Below are positions 27,882 to 42,319 of a stretch of 64,000 nt of DNA, one piece after another (the first letter of the stretch is position 1; every line of letters starts with the position of its first letter). Made by a program: the position numbers and the translations under genes. Below the pieces are notes generated by a model, which saw only the letters and a program-made list of their open reading frames with translations, had not been told where the DNA came from and did no database searches. The stretch comes from Amphimedon queenslandica (taxonomy: Eukaryota; Porifera; Demospongiae; Haplosclerida; Niphatidae), in the NCBI RefSeq assembly GCF_000090795.2, contig NW_003546248.1:112146-176145 (forward strand). Reading direction: 5' to 3'.

Positions 27882-30800
27882 TTAATTTAAACTGTTTAAA
27901 AATTTTATTTCATCTCCTCTAAGTGATAACTCATCCCCAGGTAACTTAGGATCAGTACGCACCTAGCAAAAATAAATAAATTTTTTTAAATAAATAAATA
28001 AATAAATACTTTATATACAGATGCAGGGCTGTATGAGCTATCACCACAACTACAAAAAGAGACATCATTATGATACTAAGCAATGATTATTATTAATTCT
28101 TACTGGCAATTTCTTTTAGGATAACGTTCATTATACGTAAATACTCTGGAGCCACACCCACCACATTTAAAACATCTCTTCACAGCACGTAATCTCTTAA
28201 TTACATGTGACTCATTTATACATCTACTACTTGCTGACTCAGCAACATAATTACACTAATTAACAATAATTAATCAATTAATTAATATGACAAGGCCACA
28301 CCTACCTCGATACAATTAACAGCACTCACTGTCAGTTCTGTGGTTGATCTTAATTTCTCTTCGATCGCTTCCTTTCTCTCCAACTGCTTAAAGTAAGTAT
28401 CTTCCTTTTCCCTTTCATCCTATGTACATGTACATGTATATGCATGTATAATAGTCATGTGATAGTCATGTGACTATAATTATACCTCATCAACTGCAGA
28501 ACTATGAGAAGAATGAGTTGATAATAATCTTTCAATTTTATCAATATCTAGTGAAGAGGGACGAGATATAGAGGGAGAGTCTGAAGAAACAGGAGAGAGT
28601 CGAGAGGGAGAGGAAGGAGGAGAAAGGGAGGGAAGGGGAAGGTATAAATCAGCTTTGGTGTGGACACTGTTTGTACAATCCTATGTGAATGACATACCCA
28701 GAAGGTGTGGATATAAACAATAAATTCAATTACATATGTCCTTAAATAAACCAAAAGTAAGGTAACTATATGCCATGAATAGGCTACAACAAACTCCTCC
28801 CAGCAATACAAAGTTCAACTACTTACCAAACTCCTTTGTACATGTCATATCATTAATTTTTGACTTAGATTTATCTCTCTTTAATACATTAATTGCATGT
28901 TCCTATAAATCAATATACAAGTTCTACTAATAATTATCAATAACTATTAATGGCTCCTCACTTTAGCTCTTTGTTTTGCTATTTCTCCTCTTGTTAGTTT
29001 AGATGTCTTGCTTAAACAGGAGCTGCTGTCTTTCCCTCTCTCACTTTTAAAAGGTCTGACATTTTCTTTAGACGCAAGCATAGGCATTGCCTTGGTAACA
29101 GGCACTGCCTTGGCAACAGGAGTTGTCTTGGTGACAGAAGTTGCCTTAGTAACAGGTGTTGCTTTAGCAACCGGTGTTGTCTTGGTAATAGAAGTTGCCT
29201 TAGTAACAGGCGTTGCTTTAGCAACCTGTGTTGTCTTGGCAACAGGTGTTGCCACGGTGACATTGTCAGGAGTAAATAGTTCGAAATCAGATTGAGTAAG
29301 TTTAGGTACGGCTTGTTTCTTTTCTTTTTCTTTTGAGAATTCATTTAACAGCTGCAATGGAGTCTTATCTGATTTAACATCACCTAAACATAATCATTAA
29401 TAAATAATCAATCATTGTTGTGGTTTACTTTTTTCTTTCTCTTTCTTGTCTAAAAATTTATTATAGCACACAGCACCAGGAGTCTGAGCAGAGAGTAGCT
29501 TCTTACTATATACAATACACAAAATCACCAAATCCCATCACAACGTACACTTACAATATCTCACTCCCTTTCTGTGTCCTCACTCCATCTTTAAATATTT
29601 TCACACCTCCAGATTTCTCGCAGAGTTCTTTGCCAAGGACTGTCACACTTTCCCTGGCTCTTTCACTTGCACCTGGAGCAAACAGTCTATTCGAATATTC
29701 GTCTTCAGCTCTGTCTCTTTTAGCTTTGATCTTCTCATTGCTAAACCATTTTCCTCCATGAAACACTTCGTTCTTTCCTAATATCTTAGCATGGATGTCA
29801 ATAGTCTTCGGTCCATAACTATTGAAAATAGGATATTCCAAATAAAAAACCACAATGGTCCTTATTCAATAATTTATTTCACTTTCTGATACATAATGTG
29901 TACATGATCTGTAATGTATGTTATGTATACATACTTTCCCTGTAACTCCATCCTTTTCGATCTAGATTTAAAATATTCTCCTTGTAAATGATACTCACAC
30001 TTTCCACCATACTGCCTATTTTAATCATGATGATTCTTTCTAAATTCACTCAATATATATATGACTCTCACTTATTTGCAAAATTCGTGCATTTCTTTCC
30101 AGACTTGGTATTAGCAGAGCAGACAGTGTAATCAAATGAGACACCAAGGATCATCAGTTTATTGTTATTGTCTAATGATAGACTGAAATTACTGCCAGGA
30201 CCAGAATTAACCTAAATATTATCATAATAATAATAATACAACATTCAATATTAATAGTAAAGGTCATAACATTTACCTGTTTATTTTGTATTTTTGGATT
30301 TAAGATGGCGACCACTGTACCGATTGGTGTCTTCCAATGGACATCAAATGCTTTATCAAATAAAAATAACGAGACTACGTCATTCTGTGAAGACAAATCA
30401 CTCAATTTCCATACACTGAACTTTGAACCCTAATAGCAATTAAATACATTAATATTATTAATTTATTATAAAGTACTTTTGTTGTATTTTTGGGTGGTAG
30501 TTTATTAACTAATACTCCGCCCGTCACCCAATCTCCGGCAATATCAAAATCCTCCTTCTTTATATTAGGATATATTTGCGGTATCCTAATCATCTTACGC
30601 CCACTCATCCTTTCTTTCATTAATTCGGACGAAACTAATGGATTCCTGTTTTGAAGATAATTGGTAGGTGTGGTCAAATAAAACACATTAACTAGTGGGT
30701 GTGGTCAAGTAATTAAATCACATACTTTATTCTAAGTCCGGTAAATCGTTCAGTATCACATGACTCATCGCTGTTAGCCCCACCTACTTTACGTCTCTTA

Positions 30801-31218
30801 ATTGATGATGTCATTTCATCAGGTGAGTGGGCGGTTCTTTTCCTCTGCCCAGTTTTAATAACTACACTCTCTTGATCTCTCTTGGTCGTTTGATTCGTCT
30901 CTCTTGATGTTTGCTTCTTTAAATATTCCAACTCTTGCTTCATTTTAAGCATTTCGGCTATCAATTGAGGATCACGTGACACACTATACATTACTAATTA
31001 CCTCTTAATGAAGCCAGTTCATCAGATTCAGACTGTGAAGGAGGACTGACAGTTTTTTCTTGTGTCTCTCTCTCTTCTTCCTTCTCGTTGCTGTCTTGCT
31101 CTTCTTCACTTTCACTCAATACATCCATTAGCTCTGATATTGCAGCAAAATCATCTAAAGAAGAAAGGCAAGTCAGTATAAGTTGTGCCAACATCTTACC
31201 CTCTTCCAACGACGCCAT
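27882..31218 (-). CDS. MCM10: replication factor MCM10
   Basis: Binds single-stranded DNA, polymerase alpha and the CMG helicase. The start ATG is at 31218 (MASLEEGKMLAQL); the upstream open frame begins with TTG. An N-terminal coiled coil (AEMLKMKQELEYLKKQ) precedes FTGLRIKNRNPLVSSELM. The OB-fold follows: DWVTGGVLVNKLPPK, FSVWKLSDL, DVHWKTPIGTVVAILNPK. The zinc finger starts CSANTKSGKKCTNFANK. A linker has Thr-Pro-Val-Ala/Thr-Lys repeats (29080-29262). The C-terminal zinc ribbon reads CNYVAESASSRC, VKRCFKCGGCG and ends LSLRGDEIKFLNSLN, the usual MCM10 terminus. It shares a divergent promoter with the SETD6-like gene. Confidence 0.94.
29080..29262 (-). repeat. coding repeat, KATPVAK/KTTPVTK units in MCM10
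   Basis: About 10-12 copies of an 18-bp unit encoding TPVAKA/TPVTKA/TSITKT variants, in the linker between the MCM10 core and C-terminal zinc domain. Basic and Thr-rich. Confidence 0.85.
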
Positions 31219-31320
31219 CTTGATGCCCGCCAATATCTAATGCGCATGCGCAGAAGTTTTCATTACTTGTTATTAACTAATTTTCATTAATAATAATAAT
31301 AGTAATAAAATTAATATGTA
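31219..31320. promoter_or_regulatory. divergent MCM10/SETD6 promoter with NRF1 palindrome
   Basis: 102 bp between start codons, with a perfect TGCGCATGCGCA at 31241-31252, about 23 bp upstream of the MCM10 ATG. The MCM10 ATG is in CAAGATGGCG (YY1-like). Confidence 0.7.
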
Positions 31321-33859
31321 ATGGAGAAATGCAAGAGGATATCAAAAAGAAAAAAACTGTTGTTGGAGAAAGTTAAGAAAAGAAAGCAGATAGTAAAAGG
31401 CAGTAAAAGATATAGATCTACTGCTGAAAATGTCGAATTTCCAGAAGAGCCTCCTGCAGTCACTAAATTCAGGCACTGGTGTACTACAACAGCATCGATA
31501 GCCATTAGTGATAAAGTATGTAGATATATTATAATTTGTGTATTTATTGATGTCTTTGTGCTACGTACAAAGTTTGAACAGTTTCTGACCAATAATTTTA
31601 GAGTTATGAGCATTTAAAAGAAACGGGCCAATTTTCGAAAAAAAAGCAAAGGCTGTAGTCCATAGATTTTTCCAAAAAATGGCTTCAAAATCACTCCAAA
31701 TTTTTATTACATTTTCTGATACATATTGACGTCCTTATGCTGTGTAGAAAGTTTGAGCTGATTCCGACTTCAATTTATCAAGTTATGACCATTTTTAAGA
31801 AAACGCCAAATTTCTGAAAAATACCCAAGGCTATAGCCCATGGTTTTTCCAAAAAATGGCTACAAAATCATCCCAAATTTTTATTACATTTTCTGATACA
31901 TATTGAGGTTTTTATGCTGTGTAGAAAGTTTGAGCTGATTTCAACTTCAATTTTTCAAGTTACAGCTATTTTAAGTAAATGCCAAAATTCTGAAAAATAC
32001 CCAAAGCTATAGCCCATGGTTTTTTCCAAAAAATGGCTCCGAAATCACTCCAAATTTTTATTACATTTTCTGATAGATATTGATGTCCTTATGCTGTGTA
32101 GAAAGTTTGAGCTGATTCCGACTTCAATTTATCAAGTTATGAACATTTTTAAAAATGGGCCAATTTAAGAAAAGCAAAGGCTGTAGCTCATTGCTTTTTC
32201 CAAAAATGGATCCAAATTTTATGTCATTTTCTGATGTACATTTGATGTCTTATACTACATAGATATTTTGAGCTGTTTCTGACAAATAATTTTTGAGTTT
32301 TGAGCCAAATAAAATTCAAATATAATACACACTATTCATACAAGTACAACCTACATGTATTTCAAGGTGTATATTGGTGTTCATGGCTCCTCTCATGGCA
32401 TTGGAGTTTTTGCAAAGGATAGGATAAGGAAGGGAGAGGTGTTAGCAGTAATACCAAGATCATCAACACTCTCCGCCGGTAATTCAACATTATCTGATCT
32501 TATTAGTGCCAATATAATTACGGATAATTCCTGGATACCATTGATAATCACCATCATGAACGAATACTCAATGAAAGTAATTATTGCTGTATTGCTGAAA
32601 ATTTTGTGGTTTGCAATTTAAGTTTTCAAGTATTATTATTTATTAATAGGATGAGAGCTATTGGTGTACCTACCTTAATACAGTGCCTAACAATACCTCA
32701 GTCTGCTCTCCTCCATTACTGTGGAGCTCTGAAGAGAGGGAAAGGCTATTAGGAGCTGAAACAGGATTATATCATCTGGTTGATAGTGACATGAAAAGAT
32801 TAAGAAATGATTATTGTACAATAATAAAGCCGTTTATGGAGACGCATTTGCCTCGTGTTAAAATTAGCGAAGAAAAAGTAATTGAAAGTTAGCAATTATG
32901 ACTAATTTGTTGTTGCTATTATTGACATTTTTAGTTGCTTCCTTTATAATGTCATATAGTTTTACTGACCCATATAGCAATGACGTGCTGTCTGAGACCA
33001 TGATGATACCTTTTGTTGATTTGTTAAATCATAACCATTGTCATCATGCTGAGCTCAAGTTTGGTAATAAAGTACTGAAACTTATTGCTACACGTTCTAT
33101 CAATCCAGTTAGTGGTCATCATAATAATAATCTCCTACTATACATGCTGGTACATTATAATAGGGAGAAGAAATAATGAATACATTTGGTACTTCTCTAC
33201 CAAATTATAGTCTACTCCACACTCATGGGTTTATTGATTTGAATAATCCAGTGGATAAGGTACACGTATATACATGCACAACTCTCTCTCCTCCTCCACT
33301 TTCTCTCTCTCTCTTTCATTCTCTTTTTCTTTATCAGGTATGTATTCCATTAAATTCTTTAAAAAGAGCATTTTTCATGAAAGGCGCTAACTGGAAAAGG
33401 AAGATATGGTCAGAACTAATAGATAAGGTTAGTAAATAAATAGAATTGATAAATAATAATGACAATGATTGATAACTTTCAAGGATGAATTTGATGAGAT
33501 ATATGAAGTTGATTCGAATGGAATTCCTGATCCTAGTTTATTAAAGATTATTAAAGTTAGTACTAATTGTCTCATTTACATGTTAATTATTATTATTCTA
33601 TTAATAGTTATTATGCAGTAGAGGGACGTCATTAGAATTAAGAAAAAGAATGCAAAGCAAATTATTACAAAAGTAATAAATGCACATTAATGTCCCATCC
33701 TCAGTATCTATCATTAATAGATACATTAAAAGGTGTTTAGCTAATATACCGGTGGTTTTTGCTAAGGAGCCATCATTGAAAGAAGAGTATGTTATGAAAC
33801 TACACCAGCAGCTTAATGAATATTTGAATAAATTATTATTAACATCATTTATAATGTAA
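31321..33859 (+). CDS. SETD6: SET-domain lysine methyltransferase, SETD6-like
   Basis: Begins with a very basic leader (MEKCKRISKRKKLLLEK), a likely nuclear signal. The SET domain starts GSSHGIGVFAKDRIRKGEV and continues with SWIPLIITIMNEY, IIKPFMETHLP, FIMSYSF and the cofactor motif PFVDLLNHNHCHHAELKF. It then has ATRSINP and GEEIMNTFGTSLPNYSLLHTHGFID. The rubisco-LSMT substrate-binding part ends YIKRCLANIPVVFAKEP and HQQLNEYLNK. I reconstruct the last intron as 48 bp ending at AATAG near 33720. SETD6 acts on RelA and other targets in mammals; the sponge substrate is unknown. The first long intron (31520-32340) is filled with family A repeats. The stop is 122 bp from the convergent SLC25A3 stop. 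Confidence 0.88.
31575..32310 (-). repeat. family A repeats, about 4 tandem units
   Basis: Four degenerate ~177-bp units, inverted relative to 48230-49550, with GGCTATAGCC or variants and TTACATTTTCTGATACATAT, in the first SETD6 intron. Confidence 0.85.
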
Positions 33860-33981
33860 TATTTTTCAATAATAAATAATACTACAATCACTCAATAATA
33901 ATAATAATTGGTTATTATTTTCTAAGCAAAGGGTGAGAGAGCGAGAGAGAGAGCAAAAGGTATAATACTCAGCAGTTTCAT

Positions 33982-35559
33982 TTATTGTTTTTGCTCTAAT
34001 TTTCTTTTCAATGATTCTGGCATCTCGGGTGGAGGAGGGCGTGGCAGACGGAAATAGACTTTAACCGAATCATAGATGAACCACTGCAGAGCAGTCAATG
34101 TACCAATCATAAGTATCCTGGGGCCCAAGCCCTTCCATAACCCTAAAGATAAGAAAAATAATTATTACATACATGTACCTCACGTACATGTATTATTATG
34201 TACACGTAATAAGGAATATAATGTTATTATTACATTTACATGTACATAAAGGTTTATTATGACCCACCTCTCATTCCTAGATCCCTAGCAGCCTGAATAG
34301 CAGTGCTACCAACGTCAGAGTTAAGTTTGGAGACGACAGTGTCAGCAGGATGACTAACAACAGCACAGAATACACCAGCAATGTATCCTCCTATAAATGT
34401 AACCACCAACTGCTTTGGCTTACTCAACTGGTCTCTATATAAGTACAAATGATGGAGAGCACACTGTCATTATCAGTCCTTACCTTGGTACAGGTACTAC
34501 GTGTTTGTATAGGAACTCTATGGTTCTTTCAAAGGCAGCAAACTTCATCATTGTGTATGGAATCTGTCTCAACCATAATGGGGGCAGTCCCTTATAAAAC
34601 CTGTGGAATCAATAATAATAGTATAACACATGTAATGAGATATAGTCTCTCTCTTTCATACTATTACTGTAATGTTATGGAACTATAGATGGTGCATGGA
34701 GAAGCTCGCATACATGTATTACTGTAATGTCACAGAAGCTCATAGATTAAACTAACAATGGCCATATAATGTTCTATAAAGGTATAAGCAGTGCAGGTGC
34801 CCCAAATTGCTCAGGCATGATGTAGTCACATTTACATAATTATTAACATTATTATTTCGTACCCAGAAAGTCCTTCCTGTGCATATAATTTAGGTACGCC
34901 TTCTCTAAGAGTGTTGGCCCAGCCTGGCTGTGTCTGTATGCGGACTTTAACTGCCTCCATTGGAGATAAAGCAATGTCAGCAAAGAACTCAGCACTAGCA
35001 CTGGCAGCAAGATACAAACTGGTACGATATAAATAAGTCCTCTCCTACAAATAATAATAATCAATAATGATATTGATTTCATGATATTACTTCTCCCAAA
35101 AGGTTTCCGTAGAATATTTTAAATACTTCGTAGAACCCAAACTTGCACAATCCTTGCATAGAATAGCCGATAAATGTGGGAGCCCAGCCTTTGGCGAGTC
35201 CCCTGAACCCGTCTTCTTTAATCGTGACTTTAAAGCCATTGAATATATTACCATACTTTGCAGGGTCAACCTATTAGGGAGAGAAAGGGAGAGGGGGAGA
35301 ACAATGGAGTGAGAATGTTCTCAGTTACATTGTATAGTATTATGCTCACTTGTATTCTACATTTCACTAAATCCAGTGGTACTACGACCGTGTGGGTTAT
35401 TCCACAGCTCAATATCCCTCCAAACCCACACAAAGCGTAATACTTCGCAGAACCAAATTCACAACTGTATTGGTCAGAAGGAGCTGCTGCAGAGAAGTTT
35501 CTCTTGGTTGGTGGGACACCAAAAGGATTTCTGGAGGCTATGTCGCGAATACTAGACAT
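33982..35559 (-). CDS. SLC25A3: mitochondrial phosphate carrier
   Basis: Inner-membrane carrier that imports phosphate for ATP synthesis. It starts [20 protein letters not shown] at 35559. Three carrier repeats are visible: [39 protein letters not shown] and [14 protein letters not shown], each with the PxD/E signature. Between them are [40 protein letters not shown] and [20 protein letters not shown]. It ends [18 protein letters not shown]. Full length for the family. Confidence 0.95.
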
Positions 35560-35734
35560 TTTCCTATCTAAATACTGAGAATAAACTCTCTAAAGAAGGA
35601 GAAAGAGAAGGAACCAAAGCTCGAAAATGAGAGATCTCAGTTTCCGGGCAACAAGAGAAACGCCTACTTATTCTGCGCATGCGCAGACTCTTTTGTCGCC
35701 CACGCAGTAGGTGTTAAACCACACCCACGTCAAA
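35560..35734. promoter_or_regulatory. divergent SLC25A3/PFKFB promoter with NRF1 palindrome
   Basis: 175 bp between start codons, with a perfect TGCGCATGCGCA at 35674-35685. The PFKFB ATG is in CAAAATGGC. Confidence 0.65.
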
Positions 35735-38560
<2,826 letters not shown>

Positions 38561-38774
38561 GAGGGAAAGGGGCAGGAGATTTCTTCTCCTATGCTGCACT
38601 CCATTATACATGAATTTTTTAATCCATTTTTAATTGATTTTTAGTCTTCAGAGCTGTTGATTTGTTTGTATGATAGCAGCAAAATTTTAATTATTCATAA
38701 TTAATGCGTGGGTGTTGTCTTAATTAATTAACTAAGAAGGAGGGGCTCACAATATTAAGAACAAAAGGTATACT

Positions 38775-41700
38775 ATGATGTTCAAATTCTTTCTTATAAT
38801 AACGGGGCTTTTATCTATATTCCTTATCTCTAAGAAGAGAGAGGTCAATATGGCGTCAAATGATCCTTGCACTCTCTCTAATCATAACCAAGTGACTGTG
38901 AGCCACTGGCATCTCTCAATCTCTCCTCCTAACTTTGAGGCAAAAATACTAACAGGAAAAATAAGAATAAATGCAAGAGTGATATCTGACAATGCTACTC
39001 AGCTGGTAATGTACAGTATTTAAATTTTTAAATTTATTTTACATTTTTCTGTTTTTTTTTCAGATTCTAGATACTCGTGATTTGACTATCGTTAATGTCA
39101 TCGATGGTTTGACTGGTCTAACTTTATCGTTCAAATTAGGATCAGTTTACGAAAAGTGTCCAGCATTTGGTTCACCATTAATTATTGATTTACCATCTGA
39201 TCAGACATCACAGTAATACATGTACTATATACCCTGTCATTATTTAATATTATTTTATAGTGGGTCAACTCCTATGATCATTATTGATTATACCACGTCA
39301 CCAGAGAGCTCTGCTGTTCAGTGGTTGGAACCAGCTCAGACAGCTGGTAAACAGTATCCATATCTATTTACGCAATGTCAGGTGATTCTACTAGTATACT
39401 CTTGTATATTGTTGTATATCTTTGTATATTTTTAGGCGATACATTGTCGTAGCTTGTTGCCTGTTCAAGACACACCTTCTGTTAAGAGTACTTATTCTGC
39501 TGACGTAATCAATTGTTGTTGTTGTTGTTGTTGACTTGTTGTTTTTGTTGTTGTTACTAATACTCTTGCTAATAGGTAACTGTCCCAAAGGGTTTGACAG
39601 CTCTTATGAGTGCAGTGAGGGAAGGGGAAGGAACGGCTGTTGGAGAATTTATTACTTTTAAATTTGAACAAAAAGTAAAGTTATATATGCATGTACTAAA
39701 ATATATGTACTAAAATGTACAAAAATATTTTTTCTTCATTTAGGTGCCCATTCCATCATATTTAACTGCACTTGTTATCGGAGCATTGGAATCAAGGTAG
39801 AGTCAATGAATATTAATGAGCTATGAATATTAATGAGTCTACAGGAGGATCGGTCCAAGATCTCATGTTTGGAGCGAAAAAGAAATTGTTGATAAAGCAG
39901 CATTTGAATTCTCTCAAGTACTTAATTAATTATTATTAATTTTGCAATAATTATTAATTGATTAGACAGAGGATATGTTAAAAGCAGCTGAATCCATAGC
40001 TGGCCCTTATCTCTGGGGAGTTTATGATTTGTTGGTGTTGCCTCCTTCATTCCCTTATGGAGGAATGGAGAATCCTTGCTTAACGTTTGTAACACCCACA
40101 CTATTAGTAAGTGACTGGTATATGTACATTTTTATTTTATTTTATATTTTAATAGGCTGGAGATAAGTCTCTTGCTAATGTAAGTTATTATTATTATCAT
40201 TATTATTATTGTTGATGTTATTGTTTTTGTTGTTGTTGTCATGTCTTAAGGTTGTTGCTCATGAGATATCACATAGCTGGACTGGTAATCTTGTGACTAA
40301 CAAGAACTGGGAACACTTTTGGTTAGTCAATTATTTTCCCATCATTTCTATTCACAGCTGCTGTTTGTACTTCCTTGGCTGTTCATACAATGTAGGCTTA
40401 ACGAAGGATTTACTCGCTATTTAGAGAGCCTTATTGTAGCAGCTGTTTGGGGAGAGAAGGAGAGACACCTTCAACAAATGCGTTAGTTATTGTTAACAAA
40501 CACTAATTATTTATGTTCATGCAGTTGGTTGGAAAAGTCTTCAAGATTCAGTAAGTATATATATATTTCTATTATAGTCATACTTTCTTATTAATAATAA
40601 CAGGTTGATAAGTTTGGTCCTACTAATCCATTGACATCTCTAGTGCCAACACTGAGTGACATTGATCCTGATGATGCTTTCTCTTCAGTTCCTTATGAAA
40701 AAGGATTTGCATTGTTGTATCTTTTAGAAACTATTGTAGGACTTGATAGTAAGAGATGGAGAGAGAGAGTAATAGTAATTTTGCTAAAGTTGCTCAAAAA
40801 TTTGGCAAAAGATGGTGTACTATAGTACAGGGTATTTAATCAAAAATGGTAACAAAAGAATTTTCTATTTTTCTTGATACATATACATGTACTTATGTTA
40901 TTTAGAAAGTTTGAGCTAATTCTGATCAAATTTGGATTTTTTTACAAATTTTTAAAGCTGCTCCAAAATTGGACCAAAGTCTCTGTACTATAGTACAGAG
41001 TATTTTATCAGAAATTGCTGTAAGGGAATTTTACATTTTCTGCTGCATATACATATCACTATTACTTTAATATGACTGATCTCTTGTTTGATTGTTAGAG
41101 ATGAAAGGATATCTTCGATCACATGTTGAAAATTTCAAATATAAAACCATCGACAGCAACGAATGGAAGGAATTCTTTTTGCAACATTTCGAAAAAGAAG
41201 TAAGCAAGTTATAATAATGATGATGACCATGACAATTTTAATTAGAATGATGATGGATTGTTTGCTAGTATTGATTGGGATAAATGGTTTTATAGCCCTG
41301 GTATGCCACCATACCAACCACAGTAAGAAATCACATGATAGTCACATGATATTCTCATGATAGTCACATGACAATCACATGATAATCACATGTTCATTGT
41401 AGGTATGATGTGAGTGCGTCTAGTGCATGTAGTTCATTGGCTGAAAGGTGGAGTCAATGTAATGATGACACAGAATTTACTGCTAATGAGTTTGAGGCAT
41501 TGTCATCAACTCAAGGTCAAGAATTCCTTAATCAATTACTAAACAAAGTAATGATGTAAATAATAGAGTATTAGTGATATGTTATATAATGTTTTATTTG
41601 TTGTTGGTATAGCCTCCATTGTCAGTTAATGTGCTCAAGAAATTGGAGACAGTTTATAAAATGAAAGAAAGAGCAAATTCTGAAATAAGATTTAGGTTAG

Positions 41701-42201
41701 TAATTTTAGTATCTAACAATACATATAGATTTAGGTTAGTATCTAACAATACATATACTGTATTATTTCTTCTCTTCTTTCTCTCTCTCTCTAATGTCAG
41801 ATGGCTTAGATTAGCATTGAAAGGGAAGTATGTAGATGTGTATCCACATGTTGTTCAGTTCTTGCTAGAGCAGGGAAGAATGAAGTTCGTGAGACCACTA
41901 TACAGGTATCTATAGACCATGTACACTTATTATCAGGGCTGACAACTTTGGAGCCATCTCTTGAATTATTGAATAAATTTTTATTAGTATCTGAAAAACG
42001 TCATAGATTTTGGCTTTGAAAAGACCTAATTTTTATTACATTTTTTATATCACAGGCAACTTTTTTATTCCTTTTGATAGAGAACTGTATAACTGTGACG
42101 GTGATGGAAAGAAGTTGGCCATGGATACTTTTATTGCTAATAAAGGAATATATCATGGAATAGCTTCAACCATGATTGCTAAGGACCTTGGCGTTAATTA
42201 A
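38775..42201 (+). CDS. LTA4H: leukotriene A4 hydrolase / M1 aminopeptidase
   Basis: M1-family enzyme with aminopeptidase and epoxide-hydrolase potential. Landmarks are [54 protein letters not shown], the substrate motif [19 protein letters not shown], and the zinc site [15 protein letters not shown] with the downstream Glu in NEGFTRYLE. Then come [12 protein letters not shown], an alpha-helical C-domain and the end [10 protein letters not shown]. The first ATG (38775) adds a hydrophobic leader, [19 protein letters not shown] second ATG at 38850 ([10 protein letters not shown]) is in YY1-like CAATATGGCG and matches the usual cytosolic start. An intron at 40770-41095 carries family B repeats. 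Confidence 0.94.
40780..41070 (-). repeat. family B repeat, 1.5 units
   Basis: Two TACTATAGTACAG palindromes and one core (AAGTTTGAGCTAATTCTGATC) in an LTA4H intron. Confidence 0.75.
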
Positions 42202-42319
42202 TATACATGTAATATTATCTTTTATTTTGATCAAAGACATTAATTATTTGTTGATGTGTAGTGTGGCAAATTAATTAATAATCAACTGTAATTAATATAT
42301 TTGTTGTTGTTGTTGTTGC

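Noticed and set aside
29008-29295. Plus-strand hydrophobic Val/Ala repeat protein
   Set aside because: Antisense of the MCM10 linker repeat; no splice or start context.
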